The translations under genes and the position numbers were made by a program. From Ancylobacter vacuolatus (lineage in GTDB: Bacteria; Pseudomonadota; Alphaproteobacteria; Rhizobiales; Xanthobacteraceae): a stretch of 64,000 nt of DNA. The stretch is from contig NZ_JAUSUH010000008.1 in assembly GCF_030813595.1 (NCBI RefSeq), positions 1-64,000 on the forward strand. Reading direction: 5' to 3'. The stretch's first letter is position 1, and each line of letters starts with the position of its first letter. The notes beneath the pieces are model-generated. The model worked only from the letters and a program-made list of their open reading frames with translations. It did not search any database and had not been told where the DNA came from. Shown here piece after piece: positions 8,004 through 17,850 of this stretch.

Positions 8004-9842
8004 ATGGCCGGAACCTCTTCCGCCACTGGCGCCGCCAACGGGGCGTCGCTGCGTTCCGCCTACCCGATCACCGACCACACCTATGATGTGGTGGTGGTGG
8101 GCGCCGGCGGCGCGGGCCTGCGCGCCGTGGTCGGCTGCTCGGAAGCCGGGCTGCGCACCGCCTGCGTGACCAAGGTGTTCCCCACCCGCTCGCACACCGT
8201 GGCGGCGCAGGGCGGCATCGCCGCCTCGCTCGGCAATATGGGCACCGACGACTGGCGCTTCCACATGTACGACACCGTGAAGGGGTCGGACTGGCTGGGC
8301 GACCAGGACGCGATCGAATATCTCGTGCGCCACGCCCCCGCCGCCGTCTATGAGCTGGAGCACTGGGGCGTGCCGTTTTCGCGCACGGAAGCGGGCCAGA
8401 TCTACCAGCGCCCGTTCGGCGGCATGACGGTGGACTATGGCAAGACCCCGGCGCAGCGCACCTGCGCCGCCGCCGACCGCACCGGCCACGCCATCCTGCA
8501 CACGCTCTATGGCGCGGCGCTGAAGCACTCGGCCGAATTCTTCATTGAATATTTCGCCCTCGACCTGATCATGGACGAGGAAGGCCGCTGCCGTGGCCTC
8601 GTCGCGCTGAAGATGGATGACGGCACGCTGCACCGCTTCCGCGCGCAGACCGTGATTCTCGCCACCGGCGGCTATGGCCGCGCCTATTTCTCCGCCACGT
8701 CAGCCCACACCTGCACCGGTGATGGCAATGCGATGGTGCTGCGCGCGGGCCTGCCGCTGCAGGACATGGAATTCGTGCAGTTCCACCCGACCGGCATCTA
8801 TGGCTCGGGCTGCCTGATCACCGAGGGCGCGCGCGGCGAGGGCGGCTATCTCACCAATGCCGAGGGCGAGCGCTTCATGGAGCGCTACGCCCCCTCGGCC
8901 AAGGACCTTGCCTCGCGCGACGTGGTCTCCCGCTCCATGACGATGGAGATTCGCGAGGGACGCGGCGTCGGCAAGAACAAGGACCACATCTACCTGCATC
9001 TCGACCATCTCGACCCGGCGATCCTGCATGAGCGCCTGCCGGGCATTTCCGAGAGCGCCAAGATCTTCGCCGGCGTCGACGTGACCAAGGAACCGATCCC
9101 GGTGCTGCCGACCGTGCATTACAACATGGGCGGCATCCCGACGAACTTCCACGGCGAGGTCGTCACCAAGAAGGACGGTAACCCGGACCATGTGGTGCCC
9201 GGGCTGATGGCGGTGGGCGAATGCGCCTGCGTCTCCATCCACGGCGCCAACCGGCTCGGCTCCAACTCGCTGACCGACCTTGTGGTGTTCGGCCGCGCGG
9301 CGGCGCTGCGCTGCGCCGACATTCTCACCGCCGGCGACAAGCAGCGCGAGCTGCCGGCCGATTCCGCCGATCTGGCGCTCGCCCGGCTCGACCGCTTCCG
9401 CAACGCCAAGGGCGGCACGCCCACCGCCGAGCTGCGCCTGTCGATGCAGAAGGTGATGCAGAATAATTGCGCGGTCTACCGCACCGGCGAGGTGCTGGAA
9501 GAGGGCCGCAAGCTGATCGCCGACGTCTTTGCCGGCACCAGCGACATCGACGTGACCGACCGCTCGCTGATCTGGAATTCCGATCTCATCGAGACGCTGG
9601 AATATGACAACCTGATCGCGCAGGCGAGCGTGACCATGGAAAGCGCCGCCGCCCGCACCGAGAGCCGCGGCGCCCATGCGCGCGAGGATTTCCCCGAGCG
9701 CGACGACGCCCATTGGATGAAGCACACGCTGGCCTTCCTGGATTTCGAGACGCAGTCGGTGCGCCTCGACGACCGGCCGGTGCACACCTACACGCTGTCG
9801 AACGACATCCAGTACATCGAGCCGCGCAAGCGGGTGTATTGA
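8004..9842 (+). CDS. sdhA: Succinate dehydrogenase flavoprotein subunit
   Basis: Catalytic subunit of complex II, 612 residues, oxidising succinate to fumarate on the cytoplasmic face. [13 protein letters not shown] is the dinucleotide-binding fold, and SHTVAAQGG contains the histidine that binds FAD covalently. [21 protein letters not shown] is the active-site segment with the substrate-binding histidine and catalytic arginine region. The C-terminal domain has the RSRDWM-equivalent DDAHWMKHT. The ATG at 8004 is taken as the start, four bases after sdhD and with GGAGG upstream. A longer open frame begins inside sdhD but does not match the family. Confidence 0.96.
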   Translation: MAGTSSATGAANGASLRSAYPITDHTYDVVVVGAGGAGLRAVVGCSEAGLRTACVTKVFPTRSHTVAAQGGIAASLGNMGTDDWRFHMYDTVKGSDWLGDQDAIEYLVRHAPAAVYELEHWGVPFSRTEAGQIYQRPFGGMTVDYGKTPAQRTCAAADRTGHAILHTLYGAALKHSAEFFIEYFALDLIMDEEGRCRGLVALKMDDGTLHRFRAQTVILATGGYGRAYFSATSAHTCTGDGNAMVLRAGLPLQDMEFVQFHPTGIYGSGCLITEGARGEGGYLTNAEGERFMERYAPSAKDLASRDVVSRSMTMEIREGRGVGKNKDHIYLHLDHLDPAILHERLPGISESAKIFAGVDVTKEPIPVLPTVHYNMGGIPTNFHGEVVTKKDGNPDHVVPGLMAVGECACVSIHGANRLGSNSLTDLVVFGRAAALRCADILTAGDKQRELPADSADLALARLDRFRNAKGGTPTAELRLSMQKVMQNNCAVYRTGEVLEEGRKLIADVFAGTSDIDVTDRSLIWNSDLIETLEYDNLIAQASVTMESAAARTESRGAHAREDFPERDDAHWMKHTLAFLDFETQSVRLDDRPVHTYTLSNDIQYIEPRKRVY

Positions 9843-9863
9843 GCCGGGGAACGATCGCTCGCC

Positions 9864-10646
9864 ATGGTCCAGCTCACGCTTCCGAAGAACTCGCAGCTTG
9901 TCGAAGGCAAGGTGTGGCCCAAGCCCGCCGGCACCAACCGGCTGACCGAATACAAGATCTACCGCTGGAACCCGGATGACGGGAAGAATCCGAGCGTCGA
10001 CACCTATTATGTCGACCGCGACGATTGCGGGCCGATGGTGCTGGACGGGCTGATCTGGATCAAGACCAAGATCGACCCGACGCTGACCTTCCGCCGCTCC
10101 TGCCGCGAGGGCATTTGCGGCTCCTGCGCCATGAACATTGACGGCACCAACACGCTGGCCTGCCTGAAAAGCATGGATGAGGTGGATGCCTCGGCGGTGA
10201 AGATCTACCCGCTGCCGCACATGCCCGTGGTGAAGGACCTGGTGCCTGATCTCACCCAGTTCTACGCCCAGCACGCCTCCGTCGAGCCGTGGCTGCACAC
10301 CGAGACCCCGGCGCCGGAGAAGGAATGGCGGCAGGGGCGCGGCGACCGCGAGAAGCTGGACGGGCTGTATGAGTGCATTCTGTGCGCCTGCTGCTCCACC
10401 TCCTGCCCGAGCTATTGGTGGAATGGCGACCGCTATCTCGGCCCCGCCGCGCTGTTGCAGGCCTATCGCTGGCTGATCGACAGCCGCGACGAGGCCACCG
10501 GCGACCGGCTGGACGACCTCGAAGACCCGTTCCGGCTCTATCGCTGCCACACCATCATGAACTGCGCCAAGGCCTGCCCGAAGGGGCTGAACCCGGCCAA
10601 GGCGATCGCCGAGATCAAGAAGATGATGGTGGCGCGCCAGTTCTGA
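9864..10646 (+). CDS. sdhB: Succinate dehydrogenase iron-sulfur subunit
   Basis: Electron-transfer subunit of complex II, 260 residues. The 2Fe-2S ligands are in [12 protein letters not shown] plus a later cysteine in TLACL. The 4Fe-4S and 3Fe-4S ligands are in [13 protein letters not shown] and [17 protein letters not shown]. It carries electrons from FAD to the SdhC/SdhD quinone site. It begins 21 bases after sdhA with ATG 9864. It is the last gene of the operon; the next gene is separated by 84 bases and is functionally unrelated. Confidence 0.96.
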   Translation: MVQLTLPKNSQLVEGKVWPKPAGTNRLTEYKIYRWNPDDGKNPSVDTYYVDRDDCGPMVLDGLIWIKTKIDPTLTFRRSCREGICGSCAMNIDGTNTLACLKSMDEVDASAVKIYPLPHMPVVKDLVPDLTQFYAQHASVEPWLHTETPAPEKEWRQGRGDREKLDGLYECILCACCSTSCPSYWWNGDRYLGPAALLQAYRWLIDSRDEATGDRLDDLEDPFRLYRCHTIMNCAKACPKGLNPAKAIAEIKKMMVARQF

Positions 10647-10730
10647 GTTTTTGGCGCGCGGCGCGGCTTCCATCCGCGCCGGCCCGATGCGACGATAATC
10701 GCCGGGCTGGTGAGCTTGGAGAAGGTGGCC

Positions 10731-11345
10731 ATGGATGTCTCGACGCTGCTCGCCTTCGCGGCGGCTTTCTTCGTGTTCGCCGCCAGCCCCGGGCCTGACA
10801 ACATGACCATCGTCGCGCGCACCCTGTCGCACGGTGCGGCCTCGGGGCTTGCCTATGGTGCCGGGACGGTCGCCGGGGTTCTCGTTTTCCTGGCGCTGGC
10901 CGCGTGCGGCCTCTCGCTCCTCGCGCAGGAGATGGGCTGGGTGATGACCGTGCTGCGCTATGCCGGCGCGGCCTGGCTCATCTGGATGGGCGTGCGGCTG
11001 TGGACCGCCGAGCCTGTCGTGCCGGCGCTGGTGCCGGGGACCGGGCGGGCCGGGCTGCTGCCGGTGTTCGCCACCGGCGTCGCGCTCAATCTCGGCAATC
11101 CGAAAATGCCGCTGTTCTATCTGGCGCTGCTGCCGAATGTGGTGGGCCCCTCGCTGACGCTCGGCCAGCTGGCGAGCCTTTCCGCCGTCATCCTCGCCGT
11201 CGAGGCGGTGGTGGTGGGCGGCCATGTGCTGCTGGCCGGGCGCGCGCGCCGGCTGCTGCGAACCCCGGCCGTGGTGCGCCGGGTCAACCGCACCGCCGGC
11301 GGCGTCATGGTGGGGGCGGGCGTCGCGGTGGTCGCGGCGCGCTGA
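10731..11345 (+). CDS. LysE family amino-acid exporter
   Basis: A 204-residue inner-membrane exporter of the LysE/RhtB family with about six hydrophobic helices. The family signature appears near the start as FAASPGPDNMTIVARTL, and FATGVALNLGNPKMPLFYLAL is the conserved middle loop. The start is ATG 10731 with GGAG about nine bases upstream; an in-frame GTG at 10710 is less likely. gluQ starts four bases after its stop, so the two are probably co-transcribed. The substrate (lysine, threonine, homoserine or another metabolite) cannot be read from sequence. A second LysE-family gene lies inside the lpd-sucB group. Confidence 0.85.
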   Translation: MDVSTLLAFAAAFFVFAASPGPDNMTIVARTLSHGAASGLAYGAGTVAGVLVFLALAACGLSLLAQEMGWVMTVLRYAGAAWLIWMGVRLWTAEPVVPALVPGTGRAGLLPVFATGVALNLGNPKMPLFYLALLPNVVGPSLTLGQLASLSAVILAVEAVVVGGHVLLAGRARRLLRTPAVVRRVNRTAGGVMVGAGVAVVAAR

Positions 11346-11349
11346 CGCC

Positions 11350-12216
11350 GTGCCGCGCCCCGTTTTCCGCTTCGCCCCCAGCCCGAACGGGCTTCTGCAT
11401 CTCGGCCATGCCCGCTCCGTGCTGCTGAACGCGGCGCTGGCGCGGGAAGGCGGCGGGCGGCTGCTGCTGCGGATCGAAGATATCGACGTCGAGCGCTGCC
11501 GGCCGGCATTCGAGGCCGCGATCCTCGAGGACCTCGCCTGGCTGGGGCTGGACTGGGAGCGGCCGGTGCGCCGGCAATCGGAACATTTCGCCGACTATGA
11601 ATCGGCACTCGCCCGGCTTGACGCGCTCGGCCTCGTCTATCCCAGCTTCGAGAGCCGGGGCGATATTCGCCGCGCGGTGGCGGCGCGGCCGGGCTGGCCG
11701 GGCGACCCGGACGGGGCGCCGTTGTTTCCGTTTGCGCGCGAGGCCATGAGCGAGGCCGAGCGCGCGCGCCGCGTGGCGGCCGGAGAGCCCTATGCGCTGC
11801 GGCTCGACATGGCGCAGGCGGTGGCGTTAACGGGGCCGCTCGGCTGGCAGGAGGTGGACGCGGCCGCCGGGACGGCGCAGCACGTCGCCGCCGAGCCGCT
11901 GGCCTGGGGCGACGTGATCCTGGCCCGCAAGGGGGTGCCGACCGCTTACCACCTCGCCGTGGTGGTGGACGACGCGCTGCAGGGCATCAGCCATGTGGTG
12001 CGCGGGGCGGACCTCAAGGCGGCGACCTCGGTGCATCGTGTGCTGCAGGCGCTGCTGGGCCTGCCGGCGCCGCTCTATACCCACCATTCGCTGCTGCTCG
12101 ACGCGGAAGGGCGCAAGCTCTCCAAATCCATCGGCTCGCAGAGCCTGGCCGCGCTGCGGGCGGGGGGAATCACGCCCGACGAGGTGCGGCGACGGGCGCT
12201 GGAAGGGCTGCGGTAG
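11350..12216 (+). CDS. gluQ: Glutamyl-Q tRNA(Asp) synthetase
   Basis: A 288-residue truncated paralogue of glutamyl-tRNA synthetase (YadB/GluQRS) that attaches glutamate to the queuosine at position 34 of tRNA-Asp. It has the HIGH-type motif in APSPNGLLHLGHA, then LLLRIEDIDVERC, and the KMSKS-type motif as GRKLSKSIGS. It lacks the anticodon-binding domain of GltX, as expected. The start is GTG 11350, giving VPRPVFRFAPSPNG, four bases after the LysE stop. A longer open frame runs back into the LysE gene but is not homologous. Confidence 0.88.
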   Translation: MPRPVFRFAPSPNGLLHLGHARSVLLNAALAREGGGRLLLRIEDIDVERCRPAFEAAILEDLAWLGLDWERPVRRQSEHFADYESALARLDALGLVYPSFESRGDIRRAVAARPGWPGDPDGAPLFPFAREAMSEAERARRVAAGEPYALRLDMAQAVALTGPLGWQEVDAAAGTAQHVAAEPLAWGDVILARKGVPTAYHLAVVVDDALQGISHVVRGADLKAATSVHRVLQALLGLPAPLYTHHSLLLDAEGRKLSKSIGSQSLAALRAGGITPDEVRRRALEGLR

Positions 12217-12370
12217 CGCGATAATTTTTCCGCGTGCGTCGCTCGCACGCCAATGAACGGGGTTGAGTTCCCTGCCGTAATCGGGAAGCTTTGGCTGCCC
12301 GGCGCCGCGACATGGTGGTTGCGGGGGGCACAGCGACGCGCGGCCTGCGGGGGCCGCCGTGGGGGACAAG

Positions 12371-14001
12371 ATGACGGGTTCAACCGTGCGTTCGGTCAAC
12401 ATGACCTTCTGCGTGACCTTGGGCTGACGACCTTCTTCGGCAATCCGGGCTCGACCGAGGAAACCTTCCTCAAGGATTTCCCGGCCGATTTCACCTATCA
12501 CCTCGCCTTGCAAGAGGCCTCCGCCATCGCCATCGCCGATGGCTATGCGCAGGCGACCGGCAAGCCGGCGATCGTCAATGTCCACACCGCCGCGGGGCTC
12601 GGCAATGCGATGGGCAACCTCATCACCGCCGCCCTCAACAAGACGCCGCTCATCGTCACCGCCGGCCAGCAGACGCGCGAAATGCTGCTGATGGAGCCGT
12701 GGCTGACCAATGTCGATTCGACGCAGCTGCCACGCCCCTGGGTGAAATGGGCCTATGAGCCGGCGCGGCCGGAAGACGTGCCCGCCGCCTTCATGCGCGC
12801 CTATGCCACCGCGACGCAGGCGCCGGCCGGGCCGGTGTTCCTCTCGCTGCCGCTCGACGACTGGGACAAGCCGCTGGAAGGCCGCGCGGTGGTGCGCACG
12901 GTGAGCCAGCGCATCGCCCCCGACCCGGAGCGGCTGAAGGAATTCGCCGACATCCTTTCCGGCGCCGCCAACCCGGCGCTGATCTTCGGCGCGGCGATCG
13001 ACCGGGGTGCGGGCTGGCCGGACGCGATCGCGCTGGCCGAGGCGCTGGACGCCACCGTGTTCGCGGCGCCGGCGAGCGAGCGCTGCCCCTTCCCGGAGGA
13101 CCACCCGCTCTATGCCGGCGGGCTGCCCTTCGCCATCGGCCCGCTCAGCGAGAGGCTGAAAGGGCACGATGTCGCGATCGTCATCGGCGCGCCGGTGTTC
13201 CGCTATTACCCCTATGTCGCCGGCGATTACCTGCCCGAGGGGCTGCGCCTGCTGCATATCAGCGACGACCCGGCGGAGACGTCGCGCGCGCCTGTCGGCG
13301 ACAGTTTGGTGGGCGATGCGGTACTGGCGACGCGCGGGCTGGCCGGGCTGGTGAGGACCCGGGTGGGCACGGGCGCGGCCCGTGAGAAGCTGACGCACCG
13401 CATGGCGCCGCATCCGGCGTCCGACGCGCCGGCGACCGTCGGCGAAGTGCCGACCGCCGCGCAGGTGTTCGCGGCGCTGGCGCAGGTGCGGCTGCCGCAC
13501 ACGGTGCTGGTAGAGGAATCGCCCTCCAATCTCGCGGACCTCCACACGCACTGGCCGATCACCGAGCCGGCGACCTTCTTCACCTTCGCCAGCGGCGGGC
13601 TCGGCTGGAACCTGCCGGCCTCGGTCGGCATCGCGCTGGGCGAGCGTGATACCGGGCGCAACCGGCCTGTCATGCTGATCATCGGCGACGGTTCGTTCCA
13701 ATATTCGCTGCAGGCGCTGTGGACGGCGGCGCAGAGCGGGTTGCCGCTGGTGATCCTCGCGCTGCGCAATGGCGAATATGGCATCCTCAAATCCTTCGCC
13801 GTGCTGGAGGAAACGCCCGGGGTGCCCGGGCTCGACATTCCCGGGCTCGATCTCGTCAGCCTCGCCAAGGGCTTTGGCTGCGCCGCCGAGCGGATCAGCG
13901 ATCTCGACGTTCTGAAGGAGCGGGTGGCGGCGGCGTTCAACGCCGCCGGGCCGACCGTGTTCGAGGTGCCGATCAACCCGTCCATCCCGCCGCTGATCTG
14001 A
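12371..14001 (+). CDS. mdlC: Benzoylformate decarboxylase-like ThDP enzyme, frameshift near the start
   Basis: ThDP-dependent decarboxylase of about 540 residues, close in layout to benzoylformate decarboxylase (mandelate pathway). It shows FFGNPGSTE, LQEASAIAIADGYAQ with the cofactor glutamate, VHTAAG, TAGQQTR, LPRPWVKW, APVFRYYPY, and the ThDP motif GDGSFQ through NGEYG. The natural start seems to be ATG 12371, after GGGGGA, reading MTGSTVRSVN. That frame stops at 12425. The family-like frame resumes from about 12400 with HDLLRDLGL. One extra base near 12400 would join both parts. An in-frame ATG at 12253 gives 40 residues of non-homologous leader instead. So this is either a pseudogene, a sequencing error, or a gene with an alternative start. 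Confidence 0.72.
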
Positions 14002-14081
14002 GCGGCGCCTCGGCGCGCGCGTCTTGCCCGAGGGCCCGGTTCGGCGCTACCTCGGGGGATGCCGCGCACCGAGACGCCCTT

Positions 14082-14792
14082 ATGATTCCCTGGACCCTGC
14101 TCGATACCGCCCAAGTGCCTGAGGGCGGCGAGCTGCGCCTCAAGCGGCGGGGCGCGGAATTCTCCATCATGGCTGGGGCGACCGAGCTGATGAACAGCCG
14201 CCTCAGCGGCTCGGAGAAGGCGCTGGCGACGCTGGTCTGCGCCCGGCTCGGGGCGCGCCCGGCCCCCGTGCTGCTGATCGGCGGGCTCGGCATGGGCTTC
14301 ACCCTGCGCGCGGCGCTGGGCGAGGTGGGGGCCGAGGCGCGGATCGTGGTGGCCGAGCTGGTGCCGGCGGTGATCGACTGGGCGCGCGGGCCGATGGCGG
14401 AGATTTTCGGCGACAGCCTCGATGATCCGCGCGTCACGGTGGCCGAGGGCGATGTCGCCCGGCTCATCGGCGCGGGGCGGGCCGCCTATGACGCCATCCT
14501 GCTCGATGTCGACAACGGGCCGGGCGGGCTGACGCGGGCGGCCAATGATGGGCTCTACAGCCCCGCCGGGCTCGGCGCGGCCTCAGCGGCGCTGCGGCCG
14601 GGCGGGGTGCTGGCGGTGTGGTCCTCGGCGCCGGACAGCGGCTTCACCGGGCGGCTGCGCCGCGCGGGTTTCGCGGTGGAGGAGGCGCGGGTGCGCGCCC
14701 ATGGCAAAAGCGGCGCGCGCCATGTGATCTGGCTGGCGGAAAAGCGCGCCGGCGGTGCCCCGGCGGCACCGCGCCCGCCGCGCCGTCCCTGA
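14082..14792 (+). CDS. Spermidine synthase-like (PABS-fold) methyltransferase-type protein
   Basis: A 236-residue cytoplasmic protein with the Rossmann-like fold of polyamine aminopropyltransferases. LLIGGLGMGFTLRAAL is the nucleotide-binding glycine loop, VAELVPAVIDWAR the acidic end of strand two, VTVAEGDVARLI strand three and DAILLDVDNGPGG the catalytic-region motif. It is shorter than true SpeE. Such proteins are common in proteobacteria and usually annotated only as spermidine-synthase-like. The start is ATG 14082. It is followed immediately by the DUF2161 gene, whose first possible start overlaps its end, which suggests one transcript. The substrate is unknown. Confidence 0.75.
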   Translation: MIPWTLLDTAQVPEGGELRLKRRGAEFSIMAGATELMNSRLSGSEKALATLVCARLGARPAPVLLIGGLGMGFTLRAALGEVGAEARIVVAELVPAVIDWARGPMAEIFGDSLDDPRVTVAEGDVARLIGAGRAAYDAILLDVDNGPGGLTRAANDGLYSPAGLGAASAALRPGGVLAVWSSAPDSGFTGRLRRAGFAVEEARVRAHGKSGARHVIWLAEKRAGGAPAAPRPPRRP

Positions 14793-14814
14793 GTTTGAGC
14801 CCGGAGGACCGACC

Positions 14815-15483
14815 CTGGAGACCACGCTCTATCTGCCGATCAAGCGCTTTCTCGAACAACGCGGCTTCACCGTGAAGGGGGAGATCGGCGGCTGCGATCT
14901 TGTGGCGCTGTCGGATGACGAGACGCCTGTGGTGGTGATCGGCGAATTGAAGCTCAGCTTCAATCTGGAGCTGGTGCTGCAGGCGGTGCACCGCGCCGGC
15001 GCCGGCGACGAGGTGTGGCTGGCGGCGCGGGCCTCGCTGCGCGGAGGCGGGCGCGAGAGCGATGCACGCTTCCGCAATCTCTGCCGCCGCCTCGGTTTCG
15101 GCATGCTGCTGGTGTTGCCCGACGGTGCGGTAACGATCCTGGTCAGCCCCGACGCGCCAATGCCGCGCAAGGACCCGCGCCGGCGCTCACGGCTGGTGTC
15201 CGAGCACAGGCGGCGGCAGGGCGACCCGGCGGTGGGCGGGGGCTCGCGGGTGCCCGTGATGACCGCCTATCGCCAGCAGGCGCTGGCCTGCGCCGCCGTG
15301 CTGGCGGCGGGGCCGGCGCGCCCGCGCGATTTGCGCCCGCGCGCGCCGGATGCGGGAAAGATCCTGCGCGACAATGTCTATGGCTGGTTCGCCCGCACCG
15401 AGCGCGGCGTCTACGCCCTCACGCCCGCCGGGCATGAGGCGCTGGCGCGCTGGCCGCAGGCGGTCGACCAACCGTCGGTTTAG
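14815..15483 (+). CDS. DUF2161 family protein (PD-(D/E)XK nuclease-like)
   Basis: A protein of about 222 residues of the DUF2161 family, which carries a PD-(D/E)XK-like core: GCDLVAL gives the aspartate and [11 protein letters not shown] the E-x-K. The C-terminal third ([15 protein letters not shown] through [21 protein letters not shown]) looks like a winged-helix DNA-binding region. The best start appears to be the rare codon CTG at 14815 ([15 protein letters not shown]), because GGAGGA lies six bases before it and family members begin with METTLYLP-like sequence. An in-frame GTG at 14755 would overlap the previous gene by 38 bases. The function is unknown; the nuclease role is inferred from the fold. 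Confidence 0.72.
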   Translation: METTLYLPIKRFLEQRGFTVKGEIGGCDLVALSDDETPVVVIGELKLSFNLELVLQAVHRAGAGDEVWLAARASLRGGGRESDARFRNLCRRLGFGMLLVLPDGAVTILVSPDAPMPRKDPRRRSRLVSEHRRRQGDPAVGGGSRVPVMTAYRQQALACAAVLAAGPARPRDLRPRAPDAGKILRDNVYGWFARTERGVYALTPAGHEALARWPQAVDQPSV

Positions 15484-15559
15484 AAGGCGCCGCGTCAAAC
15501 CGCTGTCACCGGCCGGGGATAGCAGGGGGCACCGCCCGAGCCGACAGGAGAGCTCCGTG

Positions 15560-16834
15560 ATGATGTTCCACGCTTTGCGTCCCGCCTTGCGTCCCTCGCT
15601 CCGGCCCTTTGCCACCATCCTGTTCGCGCTGGCGCTCGCCGCCCCGGCGGCGGCCGAGACGGGCGCGAGCGAGATCGGCAGTATCGAGATTGGCCCGCGT
15701 CCGTTCTATCTCGTCGACCAGATGAAGGACGGGGCGCTGAAGGAGCAGCTGGCCCAGTGCAAGGGCCCGTTCACGGCGAAGAACTTCTCCATCTCCCATC
15801 GCGGCGCGCCGCTGCAGTTTCCCGAGCACACGCGCGAGGGCTATATCGCCGCCGCGCGCATGGGCGCCGGCGTGATCGAATGCGATGTCGCCTTCACCAA
15901 GGACCGCGAACTGGTGTGCCGCCACGCCCAGTGCGACCTGCACACCACGACCGACATTCTCGCCCGGCCGGAACTCGCGGCGAAATGCTCGGAAGGGTTC
16001 CAGCCGGCCGACCCCATTACGGGGCGCAAGGCCAGCGCGAAGTGCTGCACCAGCGACCTGACGCTGGCCGAGTTCAAATCGCTGCGGCCGAAGATGGACG
16101 GCTTCAACCCGCGTGGGGTGACGGTCGGGGAATATATGGACGGCACACCGAGCTGGCGCACCGACCTCTATGTGAACCGGGCGACGCTGGTCTCGCACAA
16201 GGAATATATCGAGCTGGTGAAGTCGCTCGGCCTGAAGTTCACCCCCGAGCTGAAGACCCCTGAGGTCGCCATGCCCTTCGAGGGCAGCTACACCCAGGAG
16301 CACTACGCCCAGCAGATGATCGACGAGTACAAGGCGGCGGGCATCGACCCGCGCGATGTCTACGCCCAGTCCTTCCGCCTCGATGACGTGCTCTATTGGC
16401 TCAAGGCCGAGCCGGCCTTCGGCGCGCAGGCGGTCTATCTCGACGGGCGCGACGAGGAGAGCAAGGGCTTCGACAATATGAAGCCCGAGACCTGGCAGCC
16501 CTCCATGCAGGAACTGGCCGACAAGGGCGTGAAGATCCTCGCCCCGCCGCTGTGGATGCTGGTGACGCACAAGGACGGCAGGATCGTGCCCTCCCTCTAT
16601 GCCGAGGAAGCGAAGAAGGCGGGGCTCGGCCTGATCGGCTGGTCGCTGGAGCGCTCCGGCCCGCTCAATACCGGCGGGGGCTATTACTACCAGTCGGTGA
16701 AGCCGGTGATCGACCGCGACGGCGACATGCTGGCGCTGCTCGATGTGCTCGCCCGCGATATCGGCGTGATCGGCGTGTTCTCCGACTGGCCGGCGACCAC
16801 CACCTTCTACGCCAACTGCCTGAAGCTGAACTGA
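15560..16834 (+). CDS. Secreted glycerophosphodiester phosphodiesterase
   Basis: A 424-residue exported enzyme that hydrolyses glycerophosphodiesters to glycerol-3-phosphate and an alcohol. A signal peptide ends at APAAAET. The GDPD catalytic start is [13 protein letters not shown], followed by [12 protein letters not shown] (metal-binding E and D) and [13 protein letters not shown] cysteine-rich stretch (AKCSEG, AKCCTSD) lies just after and probably forms disulfides in the periplasm. ELKTPE supplies another metal ligand and the barrel closes with [16 protein letters not shown] is located nine bases before ATG 15560; GTG 15557 and ATG 15563 are also possible. The gene is convergent with the AEC permease. 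Confidence 0.85.
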   Translation: MMFHALRPALRPSLRPFATILFALALAAPAAAETGASEIGSIEIGPRPFYLVDQMKDGALKEQLAQCKGPFTAKNFSISHRGAPLQFPEHTREGYIAAARMGAGVIECDVAFTKDRELVCRHAQCDLHTTTDILARPELAAKCSEGFQPADPITGRKASAKCCTSDLTLAEFKSLRPKMDGFNPRGVTVGEYMDGTPSWRTDLYVNRATLVSHKEYIELVKSLGLKFTPELKTPEVAMPFEGSYTQEHYAQQMIDEYKAAGIDPRDVYAQSFRLDDVLYWLKAEPAFGAQAVYLDGRDEESKGFDNMKPETWQPSMQELADKGVKILAPPLWMLVTHKDGRIVPSLYAEEAKKAGLGLIGWSLERSGPLNTGGGYYYQSVKPVIDRDGDMLALLDVLARDIGVIGVFSDWPATTTFYANCLKLN

Positions 16835-16859
16835 GGCGATCCTCGCCCTCCCGCCAACG

Positions 16860-16891
16860 ATCCCGGATCGGCCCTGCGGGCCGTCCGGGAT
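16860..16891. terminator. Palindromic repeat between convergent genes, second copy
   Basis: Starts ATCCCGGA and ends TCCGGGAT around GGCCC-TGC-GGGCC, giving a stem of about 15 base pairs. It is the same 32-base element as at 1891-1922, and again sits in the gap between two convergent genes. It probably terminates both the glycerophosphodiesterase and AEC transcripts. Confidence 0.6.
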
Positions 16892-16902
16892 GACGGCATA
16901 AA

Positions 16903-17847
16903 CTAGCTGACGCCGAGGATCAGGAACCAGATCGTCACGGTGAACAGGCTGGCCGCTGTCGACAGCGAGACCGCGCTGGCGGCGGCGGTGACGCCGGCCT
17001 TGTAGCGCTGGGCCAGCAGATAGGCATTGATGCCGCAGGGCATGGCGGCGAACACAACAGCCACATCCGCCCAGACCGGCGGCATCGGCAGCATCCGCGT
17101 CAGCGCATAGACGATGGCCGGGTGGATGGCGAGCTTCAGGGTCGAGATCAGGATCGCCGGGCCGATGTCGCCGCGTATGGGATAGCGGTGCAAAGCGAGG
17201 CCGAGCGAGACCAGCGCGCAGGGCACGGCGGAGGCGGCCAGCATGTCCAGCGTCTGCTTCAGCACCCCGCCCGGCACATAGCCCGCCAGCTTGGCGATGC
17301 CGCCGGCATAGATGCCGAGCAGGATCGGGTTGAAGGCCAGCATCCGCCCCAGCTTGCGCAGGCTGGCCAGCGACATGCCGGCCGCCGCGCCTTCGGCCAG
17401 CACGGTGGCCAGCACCATCATGATCGGCAAATGGATGGCGATCAGCAGGAACAGCGGCACCGCCCCTTCCGGCCCGAAGGCCTGGAGAATGAGCGGCACG
17501 CCGACGAACACCGTGTTGGCCTGGCCGGAGGTGAAGCCCTGGATCACCGATTCGAGATGCCCGCGCCCGAACAGCCTTTTCGCCGCCAGCATGCCGAGGG
17601 CGAAGACCAGGAAGGCGCCGGTGAAATAGGCGATCCAGTAGCCCCAGGGCTGGCCTTCCTGCGGCAGCTGCGCCTCGGCCAGCGTCTTGAAGATGAGCAC
17701 CGGCACCGCCAGCCCGAACACATATTCGGACAGGCCCTCGGCGGCGCGCTCGCGCAGATGGCCCGAGAGCGACGCGACGAAGCCGAGGCCGATCAGGCCG
17801 AAGACCGGCGCCACGACAAGGGCGATGGCACCGAGCTGCGCCAGCAT
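16903..17847 (-). CDS. AEC family transporter
   Basis: A 314-residue integral membrane protein of the auxin efflux carrier (AEC) family, with about ten helices in two five-helix halves. GFTSGQANTVFVGVPLILQAFG is the conserved first-half loop, and VVFAAMPCGINAYLLAQRYK the matching second-half motif. Bacterial members export or import small carboxylates such as malate and malonate; the substrate here is unknown. The ACT-like gene ends three bases before the AEC start, so the two are one transcript, preceded by a highly structured leader. No cytoplasmic extension or fusion is seen. Confidence 0.85.
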   Translation of the reverse strand: MLAQLGAIALVVAPVFGLIGLGFVASLSGHLRERAAEGLSEYVFGLAVPVLIFKTLAEAQLPQEGQPWGYWIAYFTGAFLVFALGMLAAKRLFGRGHLESVIQGFTSGQANTVFVGVPLILQAFGPEGAVPLFLLIAIHLPIMMVLATVLAEGAAAGMSLASLRKLGRMLAFNPILLGIYAGGIAKLAGYVPGGVLKQTLDMLAASAVPCALVSLGLALHRYPIRGDIGPAILISTLKLAIHPAIVYALTRMLPMPPVWADVAVVFAAMPCGINAYLLAQRYKAGVTAAASAVSLSTAASLFTVTIWFLILGVS

Positions 17848-17850
17848 CGC

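Noticed and set aside
8700-11225. An 841-codon open frame opposite sdhA and sdhB
   Set aside because: Antisense to two strongly conserved genes, with His/Gly/Arg-rich low-complexity content.
12253-12370. N-terminal extension of the decarboxylase from ATG 12253
   Set aside because: The 40 residues are unlike the family and lack a ribosome site; a frameshifted start at 12371 explains the data better.
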